Source: Auriscalpium vulgare (taxonomy: Eukaryota; Basidiomycota; Agaricomycetes; Russulales; Auriscalpiaceae). From it: a DNA stretch of 64,000 bases. The first letter of the stretch is position 1, and every line of letters starts with the position of its first letter. Made by a program: the position numbers and the translations under genes. This document shows, piece by piece, positions 1 through 10,694 of the stretch. Under the pieces are notes generated by a model, which worked only from the letters and a program-made list of their open reading frames with translations, made no database searches and was not told the DNA's origin. The stretch lies in contig JAHBBC010000001.1 of NCBI GenBank assembly GCA_019915015.1, forward strand, positions 1,736,001 to 1,800,000. The letters run 5' to 3'.

Positions 1-732
1 GGGCGTCGCCCTCTAGAAAGTCGCTGTCTCTGAGGAGTCTTCGTGATACAATGTAGTTTAGGAGAATATAAGTCAAAGTCCAGATACATGCGGCGGTATT
101 CCGTTCTTTTTCCACGACCACGTGATTGGGCAACGTATAAGTTAGTGGCCACTGTCCGGCCTCTGCGGAACCAGTGGAATGACTCGGACAAGGTTGCTAG
201 TGACTGCCAGTGGACACGGTGGTGAGCATTCCAGAAGCGTTTCGCGGGGAGTGCATTCGTGTTGGCAAGTACAGTACTCACTGCTCGCTGGAGCTGCTCG
301 ATCTGCGATCCCAGGACGCGCGCGCAGAAATGTTGTACAATGACCAGGTCGGGAGCATCCCTATCGTACTGTATATGTGGAGCCTGGCTGCTTGAAGGCG
401 AGTTACTTCCTCAGGTTCTTGCGGCTTCGCCGGCACACTTCCTCAGTCCTACACTAGTGCACTATGCTAGAGGAGCTCGCAGCCTGCTTCGACATGGCTC
501 GGTTCCTGCAGTTCATGTTTGAAAATTTACAAGCTCGTACCGAGCGGCACCGATGGAGCTACAGCTGATCTTTTCCAGCCAGCCTTTTCGACTCCTTACT
601 ATGCTCCCGCCGATTTCCAATCACAAGCCGCAGGGTGCGTCATCAATCTATCGAAGCTTCGGGCGCAAGTGGGTCGCTGGAGTATAAACCGCGCGCGATT
701 ATAAGTCGTACGAGGCATCACATTCCTGATTT
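1..732. other. Upstream region without a recognisable gene
   Basis: Only short, overlapping open frames without family features are present. The last 60 bases carry a TATA-like element (AGTATAAACC near 679) before the ATG at 733, so this end probably holds the promoter of the first dehydrogenase. I see nothing else. Confidence 0.4.
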
Positions 733-1820
733 ATGGCAGATCTATCCAGCTCTCGCGTCTGGCTCAGTGAGTAGAGTCTACTCTCCCATTATCAGAGACG
801 TAATTTTAGCCCCTGCAGTCACTGGCACCGGCACCGGGCTCGGGCGCGCTCTCCTCGACGCCGTTCTCGCTTCGCACGAGCGCGCCATCGCGACGCTGCG
901 GCGCCCCGAAGTCCTCGCCGACCTCTCATCTGCTCACCCCGCCGCGCAGCTGCTCGTCCTCCCGCACGACGTCACCTCCGCAGAGCAGACCGCGGAAGTG
1001 TTCCGGCGCGCGGAGGCGCACTTCGGGCGCATAGACGTCGTCGTGAACAACGCGGGGCACCTCCTCAGCGGCGAGGTCGAGGCGACGCCCGACGACATGG
1101 CGCGGTACCAGATGGAGGTGCTCTTCTGGGGCGCCGTGAATGTCACGAAGGAGGTGCGTGCGTGCGCGCGCTCGTGGCGACTGCTCACCTCCCCCTAGGC
1201 GGTGCGCTTCTTCCGGGAGGTGAACCCGCTCGGCGTCGGCGGGCGCATCTTGCAGGTGTCCTCGCAAGCCGGATCCTCCGCGAAACCGGGCTGCGGATTC
1301 TACGCCGCCAGCAAAGCAGGTGCGTCTCCCACTCCCCCTCCCCGCCGTTTATTTTACCTACGAACTGCCCCCGCGCGCAGCCCTTGAGCTCATGACCGAC
1401 GCGCTCAACCAGGAACTGCGCCCCGAGTGGAACATCCGCACTGTCATCGTCCAGCCCGGCGCGTTCGACACGCCCATCTGGTCCGCAGGCTTCCACGCCG
1501 CGCCGCCGCATCCCGCGTATGGGCCCGGCTCACCGTGTGACGTGCTCGCGCGCGCGCTGCCCGACATGCCGATGATCGGAGATCTCGGGCGCGCGGCTCG
1601 TGCGATGATGCGCATTGCGGGCGCCTCGGACCCGCCGCTGCGCGTGCAGCTTGGTACGGATGCGTGGCGCGATGTGCGGGGCGCGGCAGAACGCGTGGCG
1701 AGGGAGGGAGAAGTGTGGAAGGAGCTGAGCGATGGGACGAATCGGGAGGGGTATGAGGAGGGCAAGTTGGTAGGCGCGGGGCTCTGGGTCAGGATGAAGG
1801 AGGGGGCGAAGGCGAGCTGA
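733..1820 (+). CDS. Short-chain dehydrogenase/reductase, tandem copy 1
   Basis: Probable NAD(P)-dependent oxidoreductase of the classical SDR type, cytosolic, substrate unknown. Four exons (733-766, 819-1153, 1199-1319, 1381-1820) join in phase to 309 residues, with GT-AG introns of 45-61 nt. The Rossmann motif TGTGTGLG lies at residues 13-20, split by intron 1. NNAG follows in the middle. The catalytic set is the Ser of VSSQAG and the Tyr and Lys of YAASK. Length fits the family, which is usually 250-310 residues. The start was chosen because MADLSSSRVWL runs straight into the first beta strand and is conserved in the neighbouring copy. The gene is followed at 2439 by a near-identical paralogue in the same orientation, so this is a local duplication. 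The substrate cannot be read from the sequence. Confidence 0.9.
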
Positions 1821-2438
1821 ATGTATGCATTGAAAGCCCACTGACGCTGCTCTACATAGTTGATGAAGTTGACACCGTAACAGTTCGACCCTCTCATCTA
1901 CGGGTCCCTGGCCCGGGGACATCTGCCACGTACCGCACTGGAAATCAGCACCGTTCGATAAAGTCACAGAAAAATAGAGTTACGCATGGATAGGCAATAC
2001 TGCACCATCTCAAGCGCAGGCAAACCATCTGTGGTTTTCCGGTGTATTAAAAGAAGGTTCATGGTCAAGTTGGCAGGGAGAATGTTCTTCCCACGGGTCA
2101 TGTCTCTTGCCCTTCAAATTCACGCATTATCTTGCTCTGCGGCGCACAGCGTTCAACCTTCAACGCTCAGGCCTCAGGCCGCAGCGCCCAGCTGCGCTTC
2201 ATGATCGTATACTTGCCATCTTGTCCAGACCGCCACGCAAGGCATCGCTGTGCCTACTTCAGCTGATCTCATGGAGCAAGCCTTTGTCGGATCGCGTGGA
2301 TTCAAGACTGAACTCTAGGAAATCGCTTGGACGGATTCGTAGTCAATCGATAGCGGCGTCGGGCTCGAAGATATAAAGTGCGTGCACGGCGGGTCCCAAG
2401 CCTTGGCCCACCCCACCTAACCTCACCCGGGCGTCCCC
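1821..2438. promoter_or_regulatory. Spacer between the tandem dehydrogenases, promoter of copy 2
   Basis: No coding frame with family features. A TATA-like GATATAAAG lies near 2370, about 70 bases before the ATG at 2439. It is a plausible core promoter. Confidence 0.35.
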
Positions 2439-3541
2439 ATGGCAGATCTATCCAACTCTCGCGTCTGGCTCAGTAAGGCCTCATAGTCCACTCGCCCAAT
2501 ATTAGGCACTGACGTTCAGTCCCCCGCAGTCACCGGTACTGGCACTGGCCTTGGGCGCGCGCTCCTGGACGCCGTCCTCGCCTCGCACGAGCGCGCCATC
2601 GCGACGCTGCGGCGCCCGGAAGCCCTCGCCGACCTCTCCTCCACTTATCCCGCCACGCAGCTGCTCGTCCTCCTGCACGACGTCACGTCCGCGGAACAAA
2701 CCGCGGAAGTGTTCAGGCGCGCGGAGGCGCACTTCGGGCGCGTCGACGTCGTCGTCAACAACGCAGGGCACCTCCTCAGCGGCGAGGTCGAGGCGACGCC
2801 CGACGACATGGCGCGGTACCAAATGGAGGTGCTCTTTTGGGGCGCCGTGAATATAACGAAGGAGGTGCGTGCGCTCGCGCTCGCGGGATGCATGACCACC
2901 TGAGCGTGTGTACGCGCAGGCGGTGCGCCTCTTCCGGGAGGTGAACCCGCTGGGCGCTGGCGGGCGCATTTTGCAGGTGTCCTCGCAGGCTGCATACTCC
3001 GCGAAACCGGGCTACGGGTTCTACGTCGCAGGCAAAGCGGGCAGGTCTTCCCAGACTTCCCACCCCAGTCCACTGTTCTGACCAACCGCCACCTCGCGTA
3101 GCCCTCGAGGCCATGACCGACGCGCTCAGCCAGGAGCTGCGCCCCGAGTGGAACATCCGCGCTGTCATCGTCCAGCCCGGCGCGTTCGACACGCCCATCT
3201 GGTCTGCCGGACTCCACGCCGCGCCGCCGCATCCCGCGTACGGGCCCGGCTCTCCGTGCGACGTGCTCGCGCGCGCACTGCCCGACATGCCGATGATCGG
3301 GGATCTTGGGCGCGCGGCGCGCGCGATGATTCGCATTGCGGGCGCCCCAGACCCGCCGCTGCGCGTGCAGCTTGGCACGGACGCGTGGCGCGATGTGCGG
3401 GGCGCGGCAGAGCGCGTGGTAAGAGAGGGAGAGGTGTGGAAGGAGCTGAGCGATGGGACAAATCGGGAGGGGTATGAGGAGGGCAAGTTGGCGGGCGCGG
3501 GACTCTGGGTTAGGATGAAGGAGGGGGCGAAGGCGAGCTAA
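2439..3541 (+). CDS. Short-chain dehydrogenase/reductase, tandem copy 2
   Basis: Paralogue of the gene at 733, with the same exon plan and the same exon lengths (34, 335, 121 and 440 nt: 2439-2472, 2530-2864, 2920-3040, 3102-3541), 309 residues. It keeps TGTGTGLG, NNAG, the Ser of VSSQAA and Tyr/Lys in YVAGK, so it should be active. The third intron is odd. At the position where copy 1 has GCAG|GTGCGT this copy reads GCGG|GCAGGT, so the only donor that keeps the frame is GC at 3041. Using the nearby GT at 3045 would shift the frame. Several substitutions near the active site (GSS to AYS, AAS to VAG) could change substrate preference. Joint regulation with copy 1 is possible but not shown. Confidence 0.85.
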
Positions 3542-3835
3542 GTACTTGTGTACATTGCTGTATGTTTGATGACAGAAGAATAGGCGCGACGGCATGCACA
3601 CGCCGCTCCGACAATCTTGACTCAATACCGCCACATCGTACGGTGGAATTACACACGTAGGCTGGTGGCCAGGCTATCTAGACAACACTGAGGTATTGTG
3701 AGGCGAACCTCTCTACCCCTCTCACGTCGCCAGGCAGACTGGTCACCGGTCTAACACACAAGGGGTGATGAGTGCCCTGAGTCGCCAACCCTCTCATTAC
3801 TCGTTCAAAATCACACCTCTGCTCCTCATATATAT

Positions 3836-5082
3836 TTATCCAAGATTCACCACGAGGATCCCAGTGTTGGACGGCTCTTCATAAGACCGCAGTCCACGGC
3901 TGCAAGCAATCAATCAGCGAAAGGTTGCAGACCAAGCACGATTGGCGAACGCACTTTGCGACTAGCTTCGCCACCGCGGGCTTGATCTTCGGCCGGCCCG
4001 ACTTCGAACGTTTGCCTTTGCCTTGAACCGCGTGACAGTGGGATGGGATTGGAAGACACAAGACAAAAGAAGAGGGGCGCACCGACAATAAAGCGAATCT
4101 GCGAGTCTCCTCGCCTAAGCGCCTTGTCGAGGTACTCTGCGACATACTGCTCTGCTTCTTCGACGCGTAGGTCATGCAGGTCCCACATCCCTTTAGGGAC
4201 TTTCTGTTCGACGACCGCCAGTCAATCGCCAGCGCAGGTGCAAATAGCAGGCAACAAACCCTTATAAAGTTGTACGCTGCAAGCAACCGCGAGGTTCATA
4301 TGAGAGCCGTTCTGGACTGCATGGGCGGGTACGCACATTTGAACGTCAGCTCCGCCGACTTGTCATCCCATATAACCACCTCGCGCTTCGCAGCACGCGC
4401 CCTCTCCGCGAGCGCGTGCGCGTGCGCCGCGTCGCCAGCCTGCTCCGCCTCCGTGAACAGCGCTTTCTGAAGGTCGTACTGCGAGCACGCATACTTGCGC
4501 CAGCTCTGCGCGAGCGCAAGGCTCTTCTTCCATTCGTTCTTCGGTGCCGATTTGCTCTTCTTCTTCTTCCCGGCCTTCGCGGCGCGCGGTGCGGCGGGTG
4601 CAGGTGCGAGTGGCGGGAGCGGCCGGGGAGGTATAATGGTGTCGTGATGTCGGACGGGCGCGCTGGCAATTAGGGATGACGTCGACCGGGAAGGTGCGAT
4701 GGCATGGTAGTGTCTGGCGGGGGCGCTGACCAGCAGGGATCTCTGTGAAGGTGCCACATATTGCCTGGAGGACGTTATCGACTCTCTCCTGCTCCCAATG
4801 CTCGCGGATGACTTACTGGCAAATCTGCTGGCCTGCGCGTGATTCTACGTCCTGCTCACCTTGCGCCCTCTCCCTCCACCACTGCAAGGGAGCGAGGCAT
4901 ATTCTCCACAACCGCCGCACGAGAATGAGGCATAGGTTCCAACATAGCCGCAAGAGATAGAAGCATAGGACGAGAACGACCCATACCACGCAGGCCGCAA
5001 GTAAAGATGATGAAACCCGGCAGAAAGCAGTAAGAAATTTCAGGATACATGCCCAGACTTGAGCAGCCTGAGGGGTGGCCAT
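3836..5082 (-). CDS. DUF1771-Smr domain protein with N-terminal membrane segment
   Basis: The N-terminal exon (4817-5082) encodes a hydrophobic stretch around residues 27-55 (LLAACVVWVVLVLCFYLL), followed by arginine-rich sequence, which looks like a membrane anchor. A basic linker leads to a DUF1771 helix pair, then an Smr domain with WDLHDLRVEEAE and KPAVAKLV and the closing GILVVNLG. The proposed exons are 4817-5082, 4337-4764, 4260-4276, 4083-4203, 3955-4021 and 3836-3899, giving 320 residues. Domains of this type bind or cut RNA or branched DNA in some proteins. The canonical DLHG reads DLHD here. The 17-nt exon is inferred from the matching 121-nt exon of the neighbour at 5680. A simpler model that omits it (exon from 4199) also keeps phase. 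The gene is a tandem paralogue of its neighbour. Function in this organism is unknown. Confidence 0.8.
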
Positions 5083-5679
5083 AGTCGTACAGGCTACACA
5101 CGAAGTGAAAGACGCAGACGAGTGGCGCCGAGAACAGGGTACATATCTGCATGGACACGTGTATGCGGTGCGTAGACGGTTATCGGATCAAGAGAGTGCA
5201 GTGTCGTACTTGGTATGTGCACGACGCCTCTCGGCACACACGCGGCAACGCGCCTAGTGTGATCATCGAAGGAGCGCGAGTGCCGCATTAGCAGAGCAGG
5301 CCCAAGTCGAAGATCCTCTTACTGCGCAGCGAGGATTGGCCTAGGTTGGTAGCGTTGCAGTTGCTGCGCGGGCATCGTCGTGTCGGATCAAGGACAGATG
5401 ACGAAGGCGAGGAGCAACGAGAGCCTCGGCAAGACGTAGTCACGTAATCGAAGCAAAGAAACTCGAGGAGTTTAGGATCCTTGGGCAACATCAAGCGACC
5501 AGATGGCGTCTGCGCGGCCGTTCACAAGCGAGTGCTGCGCAGTCTGCGCTTGGAGAATTAAATCCAAGAGCAATGAATAGCACAATATATACAAATTTCA
5601 GCGCCTCGTTTCACGGGACTAGCCTGTGCACCCTGGTTCGAGGAATAGTCGCGAGATATAAGGACAGACGGCGCACCAG
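5083..5679. promoter_or_regulatory. Spacer between the two Smr genes
   Basis: Both neighbours are on the minus strand, so this stretch should hold the promoter of the 5082 gene and the 3' end of the 5680 gene. No coding frame with family features and no clear TATA box was seen. Confidence 0.3.
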
Positions 5680-6955
5680 CTACATTATCACACATCCGTC
5701 GCCGCGCGCATCGCCCAACCTCCGAGTGATGTCGTCCGCGCCGAGCAATTGACCGCCGCGCTGCCGCGTCCTCTCTCCAGACGAGCCGCCATCGAGCTGC
5801 ACGATGAGCACGCCGGAGTTCTGGGGATCCAGCGCCGCGACGAGGTTATGCCTGCAGATGGGTGGTCAGACACATGAGGAGAGCAGTCAGGCAAACTTGC
5901 TTTAGCATGAGCTCCTCAATGGCGGGCTTGATCTTTGCATTGTGGTTCGCAGAGTGAAGACCCTTACCTACGGGGAATTTTTTCTTTATCACTTTCGTTA
6001 TGTATGCGAACGAAAGATACGCACCGACGATGAGATGTAGCTCAGACTCTCCGCGTTGACGCGCTTCTTGGATGGCTCGGTCGGTATACGTGATGGCCTC
6101 TTTCACGTACAGCCCATGCAGGTCGACCTCGCCAGGGCCGCTGTCCTGTGATGATGGATTGTATACGCGCACATATGACTCCGCAGTATGTACTATACAG
6201 CAACGCACCGTGTTGTTCTCTGAAAGAATCCTTGAATATGGAGCACAGAATCAAATCACAATAAACGCACCTCGGAAAATCCACTCGCTGGCCTCGGCGT
6301 TCAGCCGCTCCATCTCCCGCTGGTGCGCCTTGCCCTCATTCGACAGCTCCTTCGCGCGCGCGCCATCCCCGCGCTCATATGCCGTGTGGCTCTCGTCGAA
6401 AGCACGTCCCATCGCGTCACCCTCGACATTCGCGCGTGCGCGCAAAGACGTGTAGTGTTCATTCGCTTGGTTGACCTGGTTCTGGTCCTACATGACGCGG
6501 TCAGTTCGCTTCTGCGCAGGGCGGTGACTCGAGATGGCGCGCACCACGCGTCCATGCGGTCTGCCATGAGGCGGGGGCGACGCGGGATGAGGGGGCGAAG
6601 TTGGTGGGGTGGAAAACGGCGCTGGGCCTTGTCCGTGACCGTGATGGGGTTTGTGATGCTGAACAGGTTGTGGTTGCTGAGCACCCCACGGCTGCTGCTG
6701 CTGGGGCTGCTGTTGTTGCTGGGGAGGATGATACTGCTGTTGTTGCTGTTGCTGAGGCGGATAGTAGCTTGGTCGCTGTTGCTGTTGCTGAGGTGGGTAG
6801 TAGTCCTGTTGCTGTTGCTGCTGAGGTTGAGTCTGCTGGGCGTGTGTTGGCTTCCCGGGGTAGCCCTGGCCTTGCGGTTCCTGGGGCTGCTGGCTAGACG
6901 ACTGGCCACACAGGACATTCCCAAGGGCGCGAAGGATGTCACCTAGGATACCCAT
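5680..6955 (-). CDS. Glutamine-rich DUF1771-Smr domain protein
   Basis: Six exons (6545-6955, 6271-6487, 6209-6219, 6025-6145, 5901-5967, 5680-5851) give 332 residues. Residues 1-17 form a short amphipathic start (MGILGDILRALG). Residues 18-110 are rich in Gln and Pro-Pro-Gln runs. DUF1771 follows (residues ~140-208, with ANEHYTSLRARANVEG), then Smr with the canonical VDLHGLYVKEA, KIKPAIEEL and GVLIVQLDGG. Smr proteins act as nucleases or RNA-binding factors in some lineages. Two oddities are clear. An 11-nt exon supplies ENNT between DUF1771 and Smr, and the intron after 5901 has a GC donor (GCAAGT) because no GT keeps the frame. The start at 6955 is the first in-frame ATG and an upstream exon cannot be excluded. 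The paralogue at 3836 has a membrane segment in place of the Gln-rich region. Confidence 0.87.
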
Positions 6956-7712
6956 GACTTCAGAGAAGAGGGCAAGTACTAGTGGGGTAGCGTTAGCCAA
7001 GGGAAGCCGACCATGTTGACTGCCGACAATGATGTACGTTTCCTCAGCACCTCAGGCTCCGTCCGCTGTCACCAAATCGTAATTCAAGGATGTAAATGAA
7101 GATTGTAGACGCGCCGTTCGCCGACGCCTTCAGTACGTACATCCTGTCCGGGCCGTGCACATCGCAGGGCACGGCGCTTATGACGAAACTCTCCGTAGCT
7201 GACTTTGACAGACTCTGATACTCGATCTGTCTTAGAACGCGCACGCTCTCTGGTTTCTCCTGGGCTTCTGCTCCCCTGTGCCCAACCCTGCATTGACTGA
7301 CCCCGGAGCTGCGGCTTCTGCGGAGATGGCACGCAAGGTCATGTCGCGGTGGTGGAGGAGGCCACGGAGCTCGAGATGCGCCGCTATGGTCGAGCATCTG
7401 GAACGTCTGTATGCGATGGGTGGGGCATGGGACTGAAGCATATCGCGGCAAAGGGGACTAGCAAGTTGTCGTCTTGCATACAAGTTTGATGTCGGTACTA
7501 TCTTTCACCTTCGGTTGCCAACCTTGCGCTCAGGTGATCAATTGCAGATTCTACCAGAGTCCCTATCCCTATGTGAATGCATCGCGCGGCGATTGCAATA
7601 TCATCGCAGTGGGGACCTCGATCGGCCGCAAGGCAGATGCACGGAAACCTACATATAAGAAGTACATCCAGTCCAGCGCTCCGCTTATCACACATCCCCA
7701 CCAATCCCCACC
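6956..7712. promoter_or_regulatory. Divergent intergenic region
   Basis: Separates the minus-strand Smr gene from the plus-strand BTB gene. A TATA-like ACATATAAG near 7653 lies about 60 bases before the BTB ATG. A minus-strand open frame at 7044-7451 has no features I recognise and is not called as a gene. Confidence 0.35.
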
Positions 7713-8828
7713 ATGCCAGACCTCATTACCACAGTTATCAAGGACGCGGATTCGCCTTTCGACAACGCCGATTCCGACGCCGACATCATCCTCCGTTCCT
7801 CCGACAACGTCGACTTCCACGTGCACCGACTCATCCTCTCCAAGGCATCGCCGATGTTCGCGACGATGTTTTCCTTGCCGCGGACGTCGCAAGCGTCATC
7901 CGTCGACGAGACCAAGATTGGGGTACCCATTGTGCGCATGGTGGAGGACGCACGCACGCTTCTGCTCCTCCTTCGCTTCTGCTATCCCGTACCGAGGCCC
8001 GCGCTGGTAGACCCTGCGGATGTGCGCATCCTGTGTGCGGTGGCGCGCAAGTTCGACGCCGCGGTGGTGGAGGCAGCCGCGGAAGGCGAGCTGTCCGCAA
8101 TGCTTGCGCGTGGGGACGATCCGGAGCGCGTGTATGCGCTGGCGTGGAGCATGGGGCTGCGGAACGTCGTGCGGGACGCGGCGAGAAGGACGCTGCGCCA
8201 GCCACTGCTGACGGGACCATGCTGGGAGGAGTTCGCGGACGTGTCGGGCGTGGCGTTGCATCGCCTGCTCGAATACCAGCGAAGCTGCATCATCGCCGCG
8301 CAGCTGCTTACGACGGACTTCATGTGGATGGAGCTGGCCGCTATTCCTAAGCCCATTGATGCAGTGTGTCCACACCGCTGCCCAACACACAAACTGCCAA
8401 AAATCAGGGATGGTGGGCATGTTGACGTGAAGAAATGGTGGTGCGAGTACTTGGCCTACATGCGCGACGCGTTCGCGGCAAACCTGGTCGAGTGGCGCAC
8501 TGCGTCCGCGCGTGGCACGCTGCTCGCAGTGCAGAAGGCTATGGAGTGTCAGGGCTGCAGGAACGTATGCAACGACCACAAGACGAGCATCGTCGACGTT
8601 ATGGAGCACTTCAACAGGCGCTTTGCAGAGGAGGTCGAAGCGCGGGTATCGGAGGTGAGCAGGTCGCTGAATGATGACATTGAAGCCAACCAATTTGACA
8701 TACGGCTCGTACCAGGTGCAATTGGTTACGCCATTCTGAGTCGTCGGAGTGTTACTGGCCAAGCGGAGATGTGCAAAGAGTTGAGAGAGCTAGGAAAGAG
8801 TTGTAGCAACAGGCAATGGAATGATTGA
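7713..8828 (+). CDS. BTB/POZ domain protein
   Basis: Single open frame of 371 residues. Residues 20-130 match a BTB/POZ fold: DADIILRSSDNVDFHVHRLIL, SPMFATMF and a following LRFCYPV strand-helix pattern. A helical region follows, with a Cys/His-containing segment around residue 280 (CQGCRNVC). Families of this shape are strongly expanded in mushroom-forming fungi. Some BTB proteins are adaptors for cullin-3 ubiquitin ligases, but no partner is visible here and most fungal members are uncharacterised. The ATG follows a TATA-like element at a normal distance, and no in-frame ATG lies close upstream. The last ~25 residues look less conserved, so a short terminal intron cannot be excluded. Confidence 0.8.
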   Translation: MPDLITTVIKDADSPFDNADSDADIILRSSDNVDFHVHRLILSKASPMFATMFSLPRTSQASSVDETKIGVPIVRMVEDARTLLLLLRFCYPVPRPALVDPADVRILCAVARKFDAAVVEAAAEGELSAMLARGDDPERVYALAWSMGLRNVVRDAARRTLRQPLLTGPCWEEFADVSGVALHRLLEYQRSCIIAAQLLTTDFMWMELAAIPKPIDAVCPHRCPTHKLPKIRDGGHVDVKKWWCEYLAYMRDAFAANLVEWRTASARGTLLAVQKAMECQGCRNVCNDHKTSIVDVMEHFNRRFAEEVEARVSEVSRSLNDDIEANQFDIRLVPGAIGYAILSRRSVTGQAEMCKELRELGKSCSNRQWND

Positions 8829-9114
8829 GCGCGTCTAAGGGACGACCAGGTATGCCAATGCCGCAAACCATTCGAGAACGCGCAAACGAGTTGAGGGGAT
8901 GAAAGGTCGAACGCTTTGCCCACTGGCAAGTGTAGCTTGGTGGCTTGGTCGTCAGCAGATCATATCGCAGTCCATCGGCCCCGCCACCATGATAATCGGT
9001 GCGATATCCTTTATTAAGCCAGTCAGATAACAACCAAGGTATAGTCCACGCACGGTCCGGCGCGCAAGATATACGTCACGTAGAATGTCCAGTATACCGT
9101 CCTCTCTCCGTCCA

Positions 9115-10510
9115 TCAGAAGTGATGACTCTTCTTATCCTCATACGGCGTCTGCATCACCAGAAGCTCGTTCTCCGTGTCGTTTTCGTACGACGCCGAGC
9201 CATCCTCGCCGACGTAGTAGCGCAGCCCGCTGCCCTTCGGCGCGGCGTTCGTGAGCATCGGCATTGCGGAGTCCTCCGTCGCGACGCCGAAGAGTGTGCC
9301 TCGGCGGCTCGCGCCGTCCGGCGAGCCGAACACAGACGCGCGAGCGGTCTCGCGCATCTGCAGGATGTTCTGCCGGAAGGCGTTCTGTTCTCGCCAGTAT
9401 TGGAGACGCTTCTCACGGTCGACGTCGCGCTGCCGCCCGTGCACGAAGAAGAGGATGATGAGGGTGCCAATCATGCCTGAGCGGGTACAAGTCAGTGCGT
9501 GTGGCCATGGGAGGGAGAGGCCGCGAACCTCCAAAAATGCCAACAGCGATGACAACGTAGACCCAAGTGGCGAGGTGACGCGGCTCGGCGAGAGCCTTGC
9601 CGCACGTCTGACTGGGCTCGCAGTTGAATGTCAAGCACCTGAGAATTATTTCAATTGCTTGTACGGAGCTGAAAAAAACTTCGTACATACTCCTTGTCTG
9701 CATCACAGCTCGTACCGAAATCCTTCTGCTGGATACAGGTCTTGCTGTTCGTGTCGCAGTACAGGCCCACTTGGCAGTTGTCCCTGTATCATGACGTCAG
9801 AAAAGCAGCGACACATTGGGAGTATGATGGCGCACCGAGATACAATATTGACGAACTCTTGATGATCGGAGCCGTACGAAACATATCCGACGTTTTGCAC
9901 TTCGCATGTCTGGCCGACAGTGACGTTCGACCACCTGAAAAAGCTGGTCAAAACTCCCGCCAACCAGCGAAAGACGGCAAAAGACGCACTGGCACACGAA
10001 GTTGAGGCATATCGAGCCGTTTACATTGACACCATGGCCCGTGGTGTCGCGGAGTTGCATGAAATTCGGCGGGCCCTCGCATTCGTCTGCACATAATCTA
10101 TGCATGAGCTCCGCCAATCGACGCGATGCGCGAACCAACGTACCGTCTCGATCAAGCTGACATGCGCTGCCCACAGGTAAGATAGGAGCACAGTTTGAGC
10201 CCTCATCCGGACAGAACATGCCCGTGGGGCACTTGTCCGGGCGGGTGATGTTCTTCTTGTTGCGCAGAGGACCTGAGCTGGTGGGGTATCCGAGCGGGAA
10301 CTCTTCCCTACGGCAGCCCTTGTTCTGGCAGACGCCGTTATTGCACCATGTGGTGGCGTTGCAGTCTGAGTTGTACTGGAGGGTGCCGGTGGCGAGGCCG
10401 TTGTGCTCGGGGTTGCATGTGTCGGTGTCGGTGTCTGTAGCGTTGCTCTGTGCGTAGACTGCAAGCGGCAGGGCGGCGAGGAAAAAGAGTGTAGGGGAGA
10501 GGAAATGCAT
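9115..10510 (-). CDS. Secreted-side cysteine-rich single-pass membrane protein
   Basis: Six exons (10144-10510, 9990-10086, 9836-9934, 9691-9783, 9529-9638, 9115-9476) give 375 residues. A signal peptide (MHFLSPTLFFLAALPLAVYA) leads to an extracellular part with many cysteines (CNNGVCQNKGC, GMFCPDEGSNC, QLDRDDECEGPP, NCQVGLYCD, FNCEPSQTCG). A transmembrane helix follows (WVYVVIAVGIFGGMIGTLII, residues ~240-265) and then a charged cytoplasmic tail. The 57-nt intron at 10087-10143 is in frame and could be missed. Splicing it restores DRDDEC. The spacing of cysteines suggests disulfide-bonded repeats, possibly a cell-surface sensor or wall protein. I recognise it as a conserved fungal hypothetical but cannot assign a function. 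Confidence 0.82.
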
Positions 10511-10694
10511 TGTACAGTGCGGAGGCCAAGACGAAAGGTGGTAGAAAGGTGGCGGTTACGAGGTGACAACAAGGATGTCACCGCAGTGTCACGGTAGGTT
10601 TCGGCACGGAGGCGGCAGCGTGACAGGCAACTCCAGTCTCCACCAAGCCCGACCCCAACCTCTTCAGTCTGCGCACACCGCCCTCACCCAGCGC
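10511..10694. promoter_or_regulatory. Short divergent promoter region
   Basis: Only 184 bases separate the start codons of the cysteine-rich membrane protein (minus) and the disordered protein (plus), so they probably share a bidirectional promoter. No motif was assigned. Confidence 0.4.

Noticed and set aside
2645..3634. 329-codon minus-strand frame across the second dehydrogenase
   Set aside because: Antisense shadow of a GC-rich gene; the plus strand carries SDR motifs and introns in phase.
6601..6946. Long plus-strand frames rich in Leu over the glutamine repeat region
   Set aside because: They are the reverse complement of the CAG/CAA repeats of the Smr gene, which has domain support.
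7044..7451. Minus-strand frame between Smr and BTB genes
   Set aside because: No recognisable domain, no clear ATG or splice support; could be chance.
10087..10143. Reading straight through the 57-nt segment in the cysteine-rich protein
   Set aside because: It is open in frame, but it has GTACGT and GTGCAG borders, and removing it restores the DRDDEC cysteine motif.
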